Notes: generated from the letters alone by a model not told the origin. A stretch of DNA of 64,000 nt from Lentibacter sp. XHP0401 (GCF_025751535.1 NZ_JAOWLC010000005.1:62001-126000), one strand, 5' to 3'. Shown: positions 26,216 to 35,524, numbered from the stretch's first letter. Translations and numbers: made by a program.

Positions 26216-26743
26216 ATGAAAAACAAACGCTTGAGCAAAGATGACTGGATCGCCGCGGGCTTCCACGCCCTCATTGATCACGGGCCCGCCGCCCTCAAGG
26301 CAGAGGCCTTGGCACGCACACTCGACACGACTAAGGGTTCGTTTTATTGGCACTTCAAAGACGTCCCAGCCTTCCACACCCACATGCTCACGCATTGGGA
26401 ACAGCAGGCGCTTAACGGGCTTGTGGCAGAGATTGAAACAAAAGACACCGCTGTCGCAACTTTGCAGAGGTTTGTTCAGTCTTCCAAAGGCAACACCAAT
26501 TCTGCCGCCGTTCGGGCCTGGGCCCGGACGGATACCTCCGTTGCCAAAGCGGTTGCCCATATCGACAAGGCCCGGCTGAAGTATCTTACGACCTTGCTCA
26601 AACGCTGTGGTGTCGGCAACCCTGATTTGGCATGCGCCCTTTATGCAGCCATGGTCGGCATTGAAACCCTCCCCGACAATGATGAAACACTTGGCAAGAA
26701 TGCGCTCACCTCACTTGTGGATTTAATACTGGCGCTTAGATAG
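26216..26743 (+). CDS. TetR/AcrR family transcriptional regulator
   Basis: The 175-residue protein has a TetR helix-turn-helix at about 10-55 (KAEALARTLDTTKGSFYWHFKDVPAFHTHML, in which the recognition helix GSFYWHFKD is conserved). The ligand domain (60-175) is too variable to name an inducer. The start is ATG, seven bases after an operator-like palindrome. The downstream META-domain lipoprotein gene starts 29 bases after its stop and is probably in the same transcript, so it may be a target of the regulator. Confidence 0.9.
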   Translation: MKNKRLSKDDWIAAGFHALIDHGPAALKAEALARTLDTTKGSFYWHFKDVPAFHTHMLTHWEQQALNGLVAEIETKDTAVATLQRFVQSSKGNTNSAAVRAWARTDTSVAKAVAHIDKARLKYLTTLLKRCGVGNPDLACALYAAMVGIETLPDNDETLGKNALTSLVDLILALR

Positions 26744-26772
26744 GCCCGTAAGATGAAATACAGGTCAAGATT

Positions 26773-27174
26773 ATGAAAAACAGCCTATACGCTCTCCTGC
26801 TTATACCTGCCCTTGCCACCCTGCCTGCCTGTCAGCCAGAAAAAGCCGGGAGCGGTTACAGCGGGCCCGACACAATCTGGAAGCTGGAAGCGATTGATGG
26901 CAAAGCCTTTGGTGCCCGCGCCACGCTCACTTTTCCTGAAGCAGGCAAAGTTGCAGGCCAAGCCCCTTGCAACCGTTATTTCGGCGAAATGAAGGCACCT
27001 TATCCGCAGTTTGATGCTGGCATGGTCGCCTCAACCAAAATGGCCTGTCAGGATCTTGAAGCCGAGGGGCAGTTCTTCTCTGCGCTCAACGAAATGAACC
27101 GAACAGATATTTCCGGCAACACGCTGGTGTTAAGCAATGATGCAGGCCGTGAAATGATCTTCAAAGCCGAGTAA
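26773..27174 (+). CDS. META/HslJ-like domain lipoprotein
   Basis: The 133-residue protein has a lipoprotein signal with lipobox LPAC (cysteine near residue 20). The remainder fits the META/HslJ domain: [12 protein letters not shown] at the start, CNRYFGEM near residue 77 and [19 protein letters not shown] near 100, the typical C-terminal half. META domains occur in outer-membrane proteins linked to heat or motility, with little known biochemistry. It lies 29 bases behind the TetR gene and overlaps recO by 14 bases at the 3' end. Confidence 0.85.
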   Translation: MKNSLYALLLIPALATLPACQPEKAGSGYSGPDTIWKLEAIDGKAFGARATLTFPEAGKVAGQAPCNRYFGEMKAPYPQFDAGMVASTKMACQDLEAEGQFFSALNEMNRTDISGNTLVLSNDAGREMIFKAE

Positions 27175-27895
27175 GATGCCGCTCGAACACCGCCAGAAAC
27201 CGCCCGCGTGCATCGGGCAGAGGCTTTGAGCCGAGTTCCGGCGCAAGGTGTTCGGCCAGAAAATATCCGGTAATGCGCAGGCCGGCGGCGATATCTTCGT
27301 CACTGGCCTCACCTTCGCCCAGCAAAACAGGCGGCAGCGGCAAAAGCTTTGCCGCCCAAGCTCCCGCGCCGTCTGCTGTCACGGCACGCCCCGTCTTCGG
27401 CGAGAGATAAACCAGCCCCTCTTTTGCACCGGTCACGGCACAGCATGTCAAATCGAGACCAAAGCCTAACTCCTCAAGCAAAGCCAACTCCCACTTGAGG
27501 TAGGCAAGCGGCCAAAGCTCATCCTGCCCCAGAAGGTCCATCAAAGCCTCGGTGCGCCGGTAAAGCGGTAAGTGCACTTCCCTTTCAGGCAAGGAAAAGC
27601 GCAACAGGGCTGTAACCGTGTTGAGCCCCGCCAAAGCCAGCCGCGAATTCATCACGACAGCCGAACGCGAACGGATCAGCTCGGCGGTAAAGCTGCCGAT
27701 ATGTTCTTCCAACCGCGCGCGCCAAACCAGATCAAGCTGAGCACCCGGTTGCAGAATAGGAGCCATCTTGCGGCTTGCCCCGCCGCGGACAACGCCCGCA
27801 TGCAGGCCGCGCTCGGGGGTGAGCACATCCAGAATGGCGCTGCTTTCGCCATGGGGCCGCACGGCCAGCAATATTCCTGTGTCACGCCATTCCAT
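27161..27895 (-). CDS. recO: DNA repair protein RecO
   Basis: RecO loads RecA onto SSB-coated DNA in the RecFOR pathway. The 244-residue protein has the N-terminal OB fold ([34 protein letters not shown]) and the helical C-terminal domain ([19 protein letters not shown] near residue 130); the zinc-finger cysteines are reduced to CC in DLTCCAVTG. It begins nine bases after the Tm-1-like gene stop with a poor ribosome site, so translation may depend on coupling. The 3' end overlaps the META gene by 14 bases. Confidence 0.93.
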   Translation of the reverse strand: MEWRDTGILLAVRPHGESSAILDVLTPERGLHAGVVRGGASRKMAPILQPGAQLDLVWRARLEEHIGSFTAELIRSRSAVVMNSRLALAGLNTVTALLRFSLPEREVHLPLYRRTEALMDLLGQDELWPLAYLKWELALLEELGFGLDLTCCAVTGAKEGLVYLSPKTGRAVTADGAGAWAAKLLPLPPVLLGEGEASDEDIAAGLRITGYFLAEHLAPELGSKPLPDARGRFLAVFERHLTRL

Positions 27896-27904
27896 GGGGT
27901 GAGA

Positions 27905-29140
27905 TTAGCGCTTCACCACGCCCTCTGCGACCCATTTGTCAAAGATCGCCAACACCGCCTCGCCAAACGCCAGATCATTGATATGGCAGTCAAGTTCATG
28001 CAGGTTGGCGTTGTCTGGCATATGCTTGCGCATTGCCTCCATAAATACACGCAGCCCCTCGGCGTCGTGTAGTGGCTCTCCCGCACGATCCCACTCGTTA
28101 CACCCCTGCAACGGCAGGATCACCTCGGTTGGCCCTGTGGCCTCCGCCAGCTTTTCACAGATCACTTGAGCAACTTCGGCACGGTCCTTCGCCGCAATCA
28201 TAGCAGACGTCAGCAAGCGATTATGCGCATGGGTTTCATAGCCCTCAAGCCGGGAAGGCGGCGCTTGCCAACCGACAAAATCCACCAAATCATAACAGCC
28301 CGGCGCAAACAGTTGTGGAATGCCCTTGCGCCCCGCGTTGGTGAGGCGGTCAGCGCCTGCTGTAATGTTGGAGCCAAAAAGGTGGTTCGTCACTTCCTGC
28401 GGCGCAAAATCCATCACAGCGGCAAAAGCGCCCTCCGCAGCCAACCCTTCAAAGGCCCGTCCGCCCATTCCTGTGGCGTGAAACACCGCCACTTCAAATC
28501 CGCGTTCTTCAAGAGCGGGCTTGAGCGCCACCATATAGCGCAGCACGGTTTTGCCAAAAGACGTCATGCCAATCAGCGGCTTCTCCCACTTCGGCGCTTC
28601 CACAGCGCGCGCGGCCCCCAGAACGGCCCCTGCCGCTTGGGACAGCGACGATTTGCAAACAGAGTTCAGCCCGTAAAGCCCTCCTGCCCACAAGATCATC
28701 TGGATATCGGGCGCAAGACGCTCAGGCGGTAGCATGGCCGAGAAAGAAACGGTCGAGACAACATACTTCGGCACTCCCAAAGGCAGGGCCGCGCAGACAT
28801 CAAGCGCGAGGTCCGTGCCCATAGAGCCGCCAAGCACGATCACCCCGTCAAACTTGCCCGCGCGAAAAAGCTTAAGGGCAAGCCCCGCCGCACCATCAGC
28901 CATAATCTGCATCGCAACATTCTCATCCCCCGCGCCGATTGCGGCAGCAACGGAACTTCCGCCCGCTTCGGCTACCTCATGTTTGGAATAATCCGTCGGC
29001 TCCGACGGCTCGCCAAGCACGCTCACATCCATAGTGGCCACATGCCCGCCTTGGCCGCGGATGCACTCTGCCAGATAGCCGAGCTCTTCATTCTTTGTGT
29101 CATATGTGCCCACAATGAGGATTGTTTTGTCTTGGCTCAT
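27905..29140 (-). CDS. Tm-1-like ATP-binding domain protein (UPF0261)
   Basis: The 411-residue protein matches the UPF0261/Tm-1-like family: ILIVGTYDTKNEELGYLAE at the N-terminus, GVIVLGGSMGTDLALDV near residue 100, and a second half with FHATGMGGRAFEGL near 220. The tomato Tm-1 protein binds viral replicase and ATP; the function of the bacterial homologues is not settled. It is one base behind the APH-type kinase gene, so it belongs to the catabolic operon. In many bacteria a TIM-barrel partner follows it; here recO follows instead. Confidence 0.9.
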   Translation of the reverse strand: MSQDKTILIVGTYDTKNEELGYLAECIRGQGGHVATMDVSVLGEPSEPTDYSKHEVAEAGGSSVAAAIGAGDENVAMQIMADGAAGLALKLFRAGKFDGVIVLGGSMGTDLALDVCAALPLGVPKYVVSTVSFSAMLPPERLAPDIQMILWAGGLYGLNSVCKSSLSQAAGAVLGAARAVEAPKWEKPLIGMTSFGKTVLRYMVALKPALEERGFEVAVFHATGMGGRAFEGLAAEGAFAAVMDFAPQEVTNHLFGSNITAGADRLTNAGRKGIPQLFAPGCYDLVDFVGWQAPPSRLEGYETHAHNRLLTSAMIAAKDRAEVAQVICEKLAEATGPTEVILPLQGCNEWDRAGEPLHDAEGLRVFMEAMRKHMPDNANLHELDCHINDLAFGEAVLAIFDKWVAEGVVKR

Positions 29141-29141
29141 C

Positions 29142-30083
29142 TCATCTCTCCATAAACGCCTGCGCCAGCTTAAGTGCGGCTCTAGTGGCCCTTGCCGAAC
29201 GCGCTGCGGTGTTTGGCTCGCCCGCCCTGTCCATAAACCAACCGGGGTAAGTAAAAGCGCGCAGCATCAGAAACAGGTCAAGATCGGCGGAGGCAACCTC
29301 GGCTCGCGCACTGTAGCCCTCGCACAAAGCCGTGCGCAGATCAGGGTAATCAGGCTTGTCCATAAACCGTAAAAGGAATGTCGCAAGCTCGAATATGCGA
29401 AAGCCGTAACCGCCGTCGTCAAAGTCAATGAGACCAACATTGGCTCCGTCCCACATCACATTCTGGCCCACAAGGTCTGCATGTATAAGGCCATAATCAA
29501 GCACGCCTTCCCCTTTGGCCAACACCTCATCCGCCTTCGCCCGCGCAGCCAAAAGCAGATCGCGCTCAGAAAGGCTCAGATCAGGGTGTTCCCAAAAGCG
29601 GCCCCAAAGCGGCGTATCGCCTAGGAGGCCTGCGCGGTCCCATGCAGGGCGGGTGAACCCCACAAGTGGTTGCCACGCATCGCAAGCCGCGTGCAAATCC
29701 GCCATCGTTGCCCCCAGCTTATGGCAGAACGCCGGCCTGTCGGCCACGTTGTTAATCTCGCCAGGATCGCCCAAAGGCGCGCCTTCAAGCCAAGTAATCA
29801 CGCTCACAAACTGGCCATCAACCACAGCAACAAATCCGCCGTCAAGCAAGGCAACAGGCCGCGGCACGGGTAGCCCTGCTTCCCTCATCGCTGCAATCCA
29901 CGCAAGTTCGTGGCCAAGCTCTTCTGCACTGCGATACCCCACACGATGCAGGCGCAGCGCATATGCCGAATTCAAGCGATAAACCGTATTCTCCCGCGCC
30001 GCCGCAAGCGTGATCCTGGGGTTTTCAAACCCCCAGATCGCCGCCGCCTTTGCTGCGCGCTCAAGACTCAAAGCTGGATCCAC
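29142..30083 (-). CDS. Phosphotransferase, APH/ChoK-like kinase
   Basis: The 313-residue protein has the aminoglycoside-phosphotransferase/choline kinase-like fold: N-lobe (AARENTVYRLNSAYALRLHR), then the catalytic loop LIHADLVGQNVMW near residue 200 (Brenner motif with catalytic Asp) and LIDFDDGGYG near 220 (Mg-binding Asp). It probably phosphorylates a small alcohol or amino alcohol. It starts with GTG 15 bases inside the aldehyde dehydrogenase 3' end and is followed by the Tm-1-like gene after one base. Kinases of this fold work with class-III PLP enzymes in hydroxylysine and ethanolamine breakdown, a useful hint, but the substrate is not shown. Confidence 0.82.
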   Translation of the reverse strand: MDPALSLERAAKAAAIWGFENPRITLAAARENTVYRLNSAYALRLHRVGYRSAEELGHELAWIAAMREAGLPVPRPVALLDGGFVAVVDGQFVSVITWLEGAPLGDPGEINNVADRPAFCHKLGATMADLHAACDAWQPLVGFTRPAWDRAGLLGDTPLWGRFWEHPDLSLSERDLLLAARAKADEVLAKGEGVLDYGLIHADLVGQNVMWDGANVGLIDFDDGGYGFRIFELATFLLRFMDKPDYPDLRTALCEGYSARAEVASADLDLFLMLRAFTYPGWFMDRAGEPNTAARSARATRAALKLAQAFMER

Positions 30084-31552
30084 GCCGTTTTCAGATCCAC
30101 ATATTTGTCGATCGCATGGAGCGATTTGTCATGCCCGTTGCCCGACTGTTTGACGCCGCCCAAAGGCACCGTGTTGTCCGAGCCACCATAGGTGTTCACA
30201 TGGACAATCCCTGCGCGAATGCCATGCACCATACGGTGCGCGCGGCTCAGGTTGCTGGTCCAGACACCCGCCGACAGGCCATAATCCGTCCCGTTGGCAA
30301 GGCTCACCGCTTCGGCATCTGTATCAAACGCCGTCACAGCAAGCACAGGTCCGAAGACCTCGTTCTGGAATACATTATGCTCGCGCTCAACGCCTGTCAG
30401 GATCGTCGGAGCCATGTAATAACCGCCCGTTTCCTCCAGGATGCGTTCACCACCCGTGGCAACTTCCGCGCCTTCGGCCAAGGCTTTTTCAACAAAGCCA
30501 AGGTTGCCCTCAAGCTGCGGAATAGAATTCACCGCGCCTATATGCGTTCCAAGATCAAGCGGATCACCCACTTTGAGCTTCTCGGCCTCCGCGCCCAACA
30601 GCGCCACAAATTCGTCATGCACCGAACGCTCGACCAAGAGCCGCGACCCCGCCACACAAACCTGCCCCGAGTTGCGGAAAATACCCATCGCCGAAACCTT
30701 CGCCGCAAGCTCCAAGTCAGGCGCATCTGCAAAGACCACATTTGGCGACTTGCCCCCAAGTTCGAGATAAACCCGTTTCAGATTTGAACGCGCTGAATAT
30801 TCCAGCAAGCGACGGCCCACACCGCCCGAACCGGTGAAAACCAAGACATCAACACCATGGCTCATCGCCAGCGCCTCGCCCGTCACAGAGCCTTGCCCTG
30901 TGACCACGTTAAGCACACCATCAGGCAGGCCAGCCTCGGCGCAAATCTCGGCCAGCCTCAAAAGCGAAAGTGAAGCCGTTTCGGCGGGCTTCAAGACAAC
31001 AGAGTTACCGGTGGCTAACGCAGGCGCAAGCTTCCACGCGCCAATCATCAAGGGGAAGTTCCAGGGCACAATCGCGCCGACAACTCCCACAGGCGCATGA
31101 TGCACAAGGCCCAACACGTCTGGGGCCGTCGGAGCAACCTCGCCATAAATCTTGTCGACGGCCTCGGCATAGTAGCGGAAGGTTCCCGCAGCCGAGCCGG
31201 CTTCGGCTTTCAAAGCCATGTTAAATTCCGTGCCGTTGTCACGCACGCCAAGCACTGTCAGCTCAAGCGCATATTGCTCGATCAGATCGGCAATCTTGTG
31301 CAGCACTTTCTTGCGCCCCGCAGGCGACATATCGCGCCAGCGCCCGTCTTCAAAAGCGCGCCGCGCCGCAGCCACAGCACGGTCTACATCAGCAACCGTT
31401 GCGCGCTCTATCGTCGTGAGTTTTTGTCCGTCAATCGGGGAGCGTATTTCGAGCGCTTCTCCCGCAGCCTCTTGCCACGTTCCGTCAATAAATAGTCTTT
31501 GCGGCGCGACATCTGCGCGGCGAAGCTCGTCGATCTGTGCTTGGCTTGCCAT
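30068..31552 (-). CDS. Aldehyde dehydrogenase (NAD(P)-dependent)
   Basis: The 494-residue enzyme oxidises an aldehyde to an acid. VPWNFPLM is near residue 165, the general-base glutamate lies in LELGGKSPN near 265 and the nucleophile in SGQVCVAGSRLLVE near 300. The family resembles PuuC/BetB-type enzymes for amine-derived aldehydes. Its start is firm: AAGGAGG lies four bases before the ATG. It overlaps the end of tctA by 145 bases in another frame. The substrate is likely produced by the class-III aminotransferase encoded across the divergent IclR gene. Confidence 0.92.
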   Translation of the reverse strand: MASQAQIDELRRADVAPQRLFIDGTWQEAAGEALEIRSPIDGQKLTTIERATVADVDRAVAAARRAFEDGRWRDMSPAGRKKVLHKIADLIEQYALELTVLGVRDNGTEFNMALKAEAGSAAGTFRYYAEAVDKIYGEVAPTAPDVLGLVHHAPVGVVGAIVPWNFPLMIGAWKLAPALATGNSVVLKPAETASLSLLRLAEICAEAGLPDGVLNVVTGQGSVTGEALAMSHGVDVLVFTGSGGVGRRLLEYSARSNLKRVYLELGGKSPNVVFADAPDLELAAKVSAMGIFRNSGQVCVAGSRLLVERSVHDEFVALLGAEAEKLKVGDPLDLGTHIGAVNSIPQLEGNLGFVEKALAEGAEVATGGERILEETGGYYMAPTILTGVEREHNVFQNEVFGPVLAVTAFDTDAEAVSLANGTDYGLSAGVWTSNLSRAHRMVHGIRAGIVHVNTYGGSDNTVPLGGVKQSGNGHDKSLHAIDKYVDLKTAWIQL

Positions 31553-33036
31553 TTGGCCTCCTTGAGCGATTTACGTTCCTGCCAGACGCGGCGGAAGTGA
31601 ATAAGAAGCACCCCGAGGATCATGATAAACAAGATCATCGCCACGGGGCGGTCGATAAAATCAAAAGGTGTTTTCACCCGCGCCATACCTGCGCGCAGCT
31701 TCACTTCCATGATACCGCCAAGGACCATGCCAAGCACGATCGGCACAGCGGGCAAGCTAAGCCGCTTCAACACAAAACCGAAGATACCAAAGCACGCCGC
31801 TATGAGGCAGTCGGTAAAAGAGTTACGCAAGCTGTAAACGCCCACAAAACTCAGCGTGAGGATTGCCGCACCAAGAAAGCGATTGGGAATTTTGACAACT
31901 TTGATGAGTTGGTTGGTGGCAAACAATAGGAAGATCAGCACCAGCACATTGAGAATGAGAAGCGCCAGATAAAGCGCCACGACAAAATCCATATCGTTCT
32001 GAAATAGCGCAGGCCCGGGCACGACATTGTGCACATAAAACACCGAGAGCATCATCGCCGTCAGCGCCTCTCCCGGTATACCAAGCGCAAGCAGCGGGAC
32101 CATTGCCGCCGCCGGCACCGCATTGTTCGAAGTCTCTGCCGCGATCAATCCTTCGCTCGCGCCATGACCAAAGTCGTCAGGCCGCTCCGAGGAGCGCTGC
32201 GCATAGGTGTAGCTAAGGAACTGCGCGGTAAATTCGCCAACACCGGGGATCATCCCCATAAGCACGCCCAGGCTGGCCGAAACAGTGGCAACCCGAGGAT
32301 GCCGCGCCAACTCGCGCATCCCCTGAAACAGCCCGCCGCGCAGCTTTGTCATACGGATTTTCTCATCCTGCCCTTGAAGCAGGAAAATTGCTTGGGAAAT
32401 GGCAAAAAGGCCAAGCACGACAACAATGAGATCAACACCAGAAGACAACCACGACTGATCGAAGGTAAAGCGCTTGGAATATTTAACAGGTTCAAGCCCG
32501 ACCGTGTGCAGGAATATCCCGAAACACGCGAGCGCCGCCGCAATCAGGCTTTGTCCGCGGTGGGCAACAACCACAAGGATAATCCCCAGCAAGGCCGCGA
32601 GAAATATCTCACGGCTCCCGAACATTGGCGCGATCTTCGCCAACACTGGCGCAAAGAGAATGAGGCAGATGACAGAGAACACTCCGCCAAAAAAGCTCGA
32701 GGAATAGGCAAGGCTCAAAGCCCGTCGCGCCTCGCCCCGTGTTGTCATGGGGTAGCCGTCATAGGTCGTCAGCGCATTCACAGCTGTGCCGGGTGTGTTG
32801 ATCAGGATCGCAGGGATCGAACCACCATACATGGAGCTACCATAGATGCCCAAGAGAACTGTAAGCCCAACAATAGGGTCCATACTGAAGGTCGCAGGCA
32901 GCAAAATGGCAATGGCAACGGCAGGCCCGACACCGGGGATCGCCCCGATCAGGACACCACCGATGGAACCGACAAGCAGCGCAATCATTACATCCCAGCG
33001 GGCCAGAATTTCGAGGCTTGAGAGTATCAGGTCCAT
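31408..33036 (-). CDS. tctA: Tripartite tricarboxylate transporter, large permease TctA
   Basis: TctA is the large membrane subunit of a TTT uptake system driven by an ion gradient. The 542-residue protein has about 10-12 hydrophobic segments and the conserved IPGVGPAVAIAILLP near residue 33 and GMIPGVGEFTAQFLSY near 265, the repeated motif of the family. The usual length is about 500; the last 48 residues are a basic, polar tail that overlaps the aldehyde dehydrogenase start. It is seven bases behind tctB. Confidence 0.93.
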   Translation of the reverse strand: MDLILSSLEILARWDVMIALLVGSIGGVLIGAIPGVGPAVAIAILLPATFSMDPIVGLTVLLGIYGSSMYGGSIPAILINTPGTAVNALTTYDGYPMTTRGEARRALSLAYSSSFFGGVFSVICLILFAPVLAKIAPMFGSREIFLAALLGIILVVVAHRGQSLIAAALACFGIFLHTVGLEPVKYSKRFTFDQSWLSSGVDLIVVVLGLFAISQAIFLLQGQDEKIRMTKLRGGLFQGMRELARHPRVATVSASLGVLMGMIPGVGEFTAQFLSYTYAQRSSERPDDFGHGASEGLIAAETSNNAVPAAAMVPLLALGIPGEALTAMMLSVFYVHNVVPGPALFQNDMDFVVALYLALLILNVLVLIFLLFATNQLIKVVKIPNRFLGAAILTLSFVGVYSLRNSFTDCLIAACFGIFGFVLKRLSLPAVPIVLGMVLGGIMEVKLRAGMARVKTPFDFIDRPVAMILFIMILGVLLIHFRRVWQERKSLKEAKWQAKHRSTSFAAQMSRRKDYLLTERGKRLREKRSKYAPRLTDKNSRR

Positions 33037-33043
33037 GCGCGCC

Positions 33044-33583
33044 TCAAAGGTTCAGGATGAAAAAAGAGCGCAAGGCACCAGGCAGGTATTCATAGATTGC
33101 CCCACCCGGAATATTGACGCTCAGGAATGACTTGAACAACACCACAACCGCCACGGCAAACACCACGGCCACCCAAAGCATCAATCGTGTGCGATACCCA
33201 AGGCGGTAACAAAGCGCGAGCATAAGCGCGATGGTCATAGGCAGGTAGCCAAGGATCGGCACAAGCAACACATAAGTCAGAAACCAGAGCACATATTCGA
33301 TCGCGAAAAACCATGTTTTCCACTCTGTCACATCAACCCGCTGAAACCCGCGGCGTGGAAGCTTCCATAAATGCAGCCCGCCAAACAGCACCATTCCAAC
33401 AAGCGACACAGCAGGCCAGAAGCGCGGTTGGGCGAAAAACTGTGTGCCCTTGGCCCATTTGGTCTCACTACCGATCTGGCTCAAAAGCAAAGTCGAAGCC
33501 ACGAGAAAGACAATCGCAAACAACGCCTGCCCCCTCAACGGCCCCTCAAAACGGCGGATTTCTTCACTGCGATCTTTGCTCAT
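33044..33583 (-). CDS. tctB: Tripartite tricarboxylate transporter, small permease TctB
   Basis: The 179-residue protein is a small membrane subunit with four hydrophobic segments (about 20-38, 58-78, 97-135 and 138-160). TctB sequences are weakly conserved; the identity comes from size, topology and position between tctC and tctA. The start at 33583 has GAGG six bases upstream. An ATG six bases earlier, at 33589, would sit on top of that ribosome site and is rejected. Confidence 0.85.
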   Translation of the reverse strand: MSKDRSEEIRRFEGPLRGQALFAIVFLVASTLLLSQIGSETKWAKGTQFFAQPRFWPAVSLVGMVLFGGLHLWKLPRRGFQRVDVTEWKTWFFAIEYVLWFLTYVLLVPILGYLPMTIALMLALCYRLGYRTRLMLWVAVVFAVAVVVLFKSFLSVNIPGGAIYEYLPGALRSFFILNL

Positions 33584-33644
33584 ATCCATCCTCAAGACAC
33601 CGAAAGGCCGGGCGCAAACAACCGCCCAGCCTGCTGGTATCGGC

Positions 33645-34586
33645 TTACTCCAAAAGCCCCTGGATTTTGCCAACAGTTTCAATGTTCCGTGCCACACGGG
33701 CCGCCGAGTCATCAGCACCTTGCCAATAAACAAGCGCGCCGGTTTCCTTGGCTACATTCTGTGCGCGCTCGCTCATCACAGTTTTCTCGGCAACAGCGAT
33801 AATCTTTTCGCGCACATCCGCAGGCGTGTCTTTATGAACAAACAGACCATTCCAAAGCGCAATGTTCAATTCAGGATCAATCTCCCCCGCTGTCGGCGCG
33901 TCAGGCACAAGACTGATACGTTCGTCGGTGATCGAGACAAGCACTTGCACATCGTCAAGACAGGGCAAAATGAGCTGCAAAGTTGTGTTGATCACATCTG
34001 CATCACCCGAAGCCAGCGTATTGCAATCAAGGGCATCAAACGCTGCATCCGAACCCCATTCAAAGCCTTGGTTCACAGCCATGGCCTTTGTCACCTGCGT
34101 CGGTGTCAGCGGGTCGCCAAAGTGGCCGAGCGCAACCTCGTTCTCTTTCGCATAGGCTGCCAGCTCTTCCATGGTCGAATAGGGCGCATCTTTGCTCGTT
34201 GCGATGACGAAAGGATAGGTAAGGAATATCCCCAGCGGGTCAAACTTCGCGGGTGTCAACTCGTCGATGCCGATAGCATGACCCACGACAGGCACGCCGA
34301 TCACAAAAGAGCCGATAGTGTAACCATCCGCTGGTGCCATCGCTACGTCGATAGCACCGGGGAAAGGTCCGCCACCACCGCCGGGCTTGTTTACCACAGC
34401 CGCCGAGACACCATATTCATTTTGAAAATCTTCTGCAATCATCCGGGTCAGCACATCTTCCAGATCACCCGGAGGAAACGGCACAATAAAGCTCACCGGT
34501 TTTTCAGGATATTCAGCAAGAGCCACCCCGCCCGTTGCCGCCATCGTAAGAGCCAAGGCTCCGCCGAGAAGTTTGTTACCTATCAT
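33645..34586 (-). CDS. tctC: Tripartite tricarboxylate transporter substrate-binding protein TctC
   Basis: The 313-residue periplasmic binding protein has a signal peptide (GGALALTMAATGGVALAE, cleavage near residue 24), then YPEKPVSFIVPFPPGDLEDVL and VVNKPGGGGG, the conserved family motifs. Proteins of this group bind carboxylates and many other small molecules, so the ligand cannot be named. The start has GGGA seven bases upstream. It is the first gene of the operon tctC-tctB-tctA-aldehyde dehydrogenase-kinase-Tm-1, and its promoter lies under IclR-type palindromes. Confidence 0.94.
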   Translation of the reverse strand: MIGNKLLGGALALTMAATGGVALAEYPEKPVSFIVPFPPGDLEDVLTRMIAEDFQNEYGVSAAVVNKPGGGGGPFPGAIDVAMAPADGYTIGSFVIGVPVVGHAIGIDELTPAKFDPLGIFLTYPFVIATSKDAPYSTMEELAAYAKENEVALGHFGDPLTPTQVTKAMAVNQGFEWGSDAAFDALDCNTLASGDADVINTTLQLILPCLDDVQVLVSITDERISLVPDAPTAGEIDPELNIALWNGLFVHKDTPADVREKIIAVAEKTVMSERAQNVAKETGALVYWQGADDSAARVARNIETVGKIQGLLE

Positions 34587-34606
34587 CTTATTCTCCCTGT
34601 TCGTAT

Positions 34607-34667
34607 GGTTCATTATTTGAACCGTTGGTTCTAAAACAGATTGACAGAGCCATGCCGAGTCTGTCAA
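34607..34667. promoter_or_regulatory. Divergent IclR/tctC control region with inverted repeats
   Basis: Overlapping inverted repeats lie 21-45 bases above the tctC start: GGTTCA at 34607-34612 with TGAACC at 34618-34623 (N5), and GAACC at 34619-34623 with GGTTC at 34627-34631 (N3). Next to them TTGACAG at 34641-34647 pairs with CTGTCAA at 34661-34667, offering a -35-like TTGACA on each strand. I could not place convincing -10 boxes. The repeats fit an operator for the neighbouring IclR protein that would control both directions; this is inference. Confidence 0.7.
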
Positions 34668-34741
34668 CACCTTTAACATGTGAAGTAGGGCCAGCCCTTC
34701 TTCAAACTGAGAACGCAGCTATTACGGCCAAAAGGAAACCC

Positions 34742-35524
34742 ATGGGAACTGTGTCCAAAGCCCTTTCATTGTTGAGTTTTTTCAGCCGCTCCCGAAGCCT
34801 GATCGGGCTGAGCGAGATGTCTCGCCTCGCAGGAATGAACAAGACAACAGCGCACCGTATGCTCACCGAGCTTCAGGCTGCAGGATTCGTCGAGCAGGCC
34901 AATTCCAGCCGTGAGTACCGCCTCGGTCCCGCCTTTTTACGCCTCGCCGCGTTGCGCGAAGCCACAGTGCCAATGCGCGATCTGGCCCAAAGCGTTGTCG
35001 ACGAACTCGCCGCCCAGACAGGCGAAACAGCCCATGTCTCACTCCTCAATGGTATAATGCTCAGCACCATCGCCTATGCCTATGCGCACCAGCACGGATT
35101 ACAGGTCACTATGGATGATGCAGAAATTCTGCCGCTTCACGCCACAAGCTCGGGTCATGCCGTGCTCGCCTTCTCCGATCCGGCCTTTGCAAAAAACGCG
35201 CTGGAGCACACGCTCGAGGCATATACCGCCAGCACACTGACAGACCGTAAGATGCTCGCCGCCAAAATGGCTGACGTGCGCACAACAGGCCTCGCTGAAG
35301 CCATTAGCGCCTTTGAAACCGATGTGCATACCCATGCAGTTCCACTTTTCGACGCGCGCCAAGCCTGCATTGGCGCGGTGGCAATAGCCGCCCCCGCCGC
35401 GCGCATGACACCCGAACTACGTGAGGCTATCCGCGCCGCATTGCTCGAATCCGGCCCACGCCTCACACGGCTCATGGGCGGCTTTCTTCCGCCGAGTTAC
35501 ACCCAAAGGGAGGCCGCCGAATGA
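34742..35524 (+). CDS. IclR family transcriptional regulator
   Basis: The 260-residue protein has the IclR winged helix at about 5-65 (GLSEMSRLAGMNKTTAHRMLTELQAAGFVE) and the effector domain at about 80-255 (ETAHVSLLNGIMLSTIAYA, LPLHATSSGHAVLAF). IclR proteins bind organic acids or similar small molecules and repress or activate adjacent catabolic genes. It is divergent from tctC and directly upstream of the aminotransferase, so its regulon is probably both. The start at 34742 has AAGGA five bases upstream; a longer extension to 34625 would cover the operator region and is rejected. Confidence 0.93.
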   Translation: MGTVSKALSLLSFFSRSRSLIGLSEMSRLAGMNKTTAHRMLTELQAAGFVEQANSSREYRLGPAFLRLAALREATVPMRDLAQSVVDELAAQTGETAHVSLLNGIMLSTIAYAYAHQHGLQVTMDDAEILPLHATSSGHAVLAFSDPAFAKNALEHTLEAYTASTLTDRKMLAAKMADVRTTGLAEAISAFETDVHTHAVPLFDARQACIGAVAIAAPAARMTPELREAIRAALLESGPRLTRLMGGFLPPSYTQREAAE

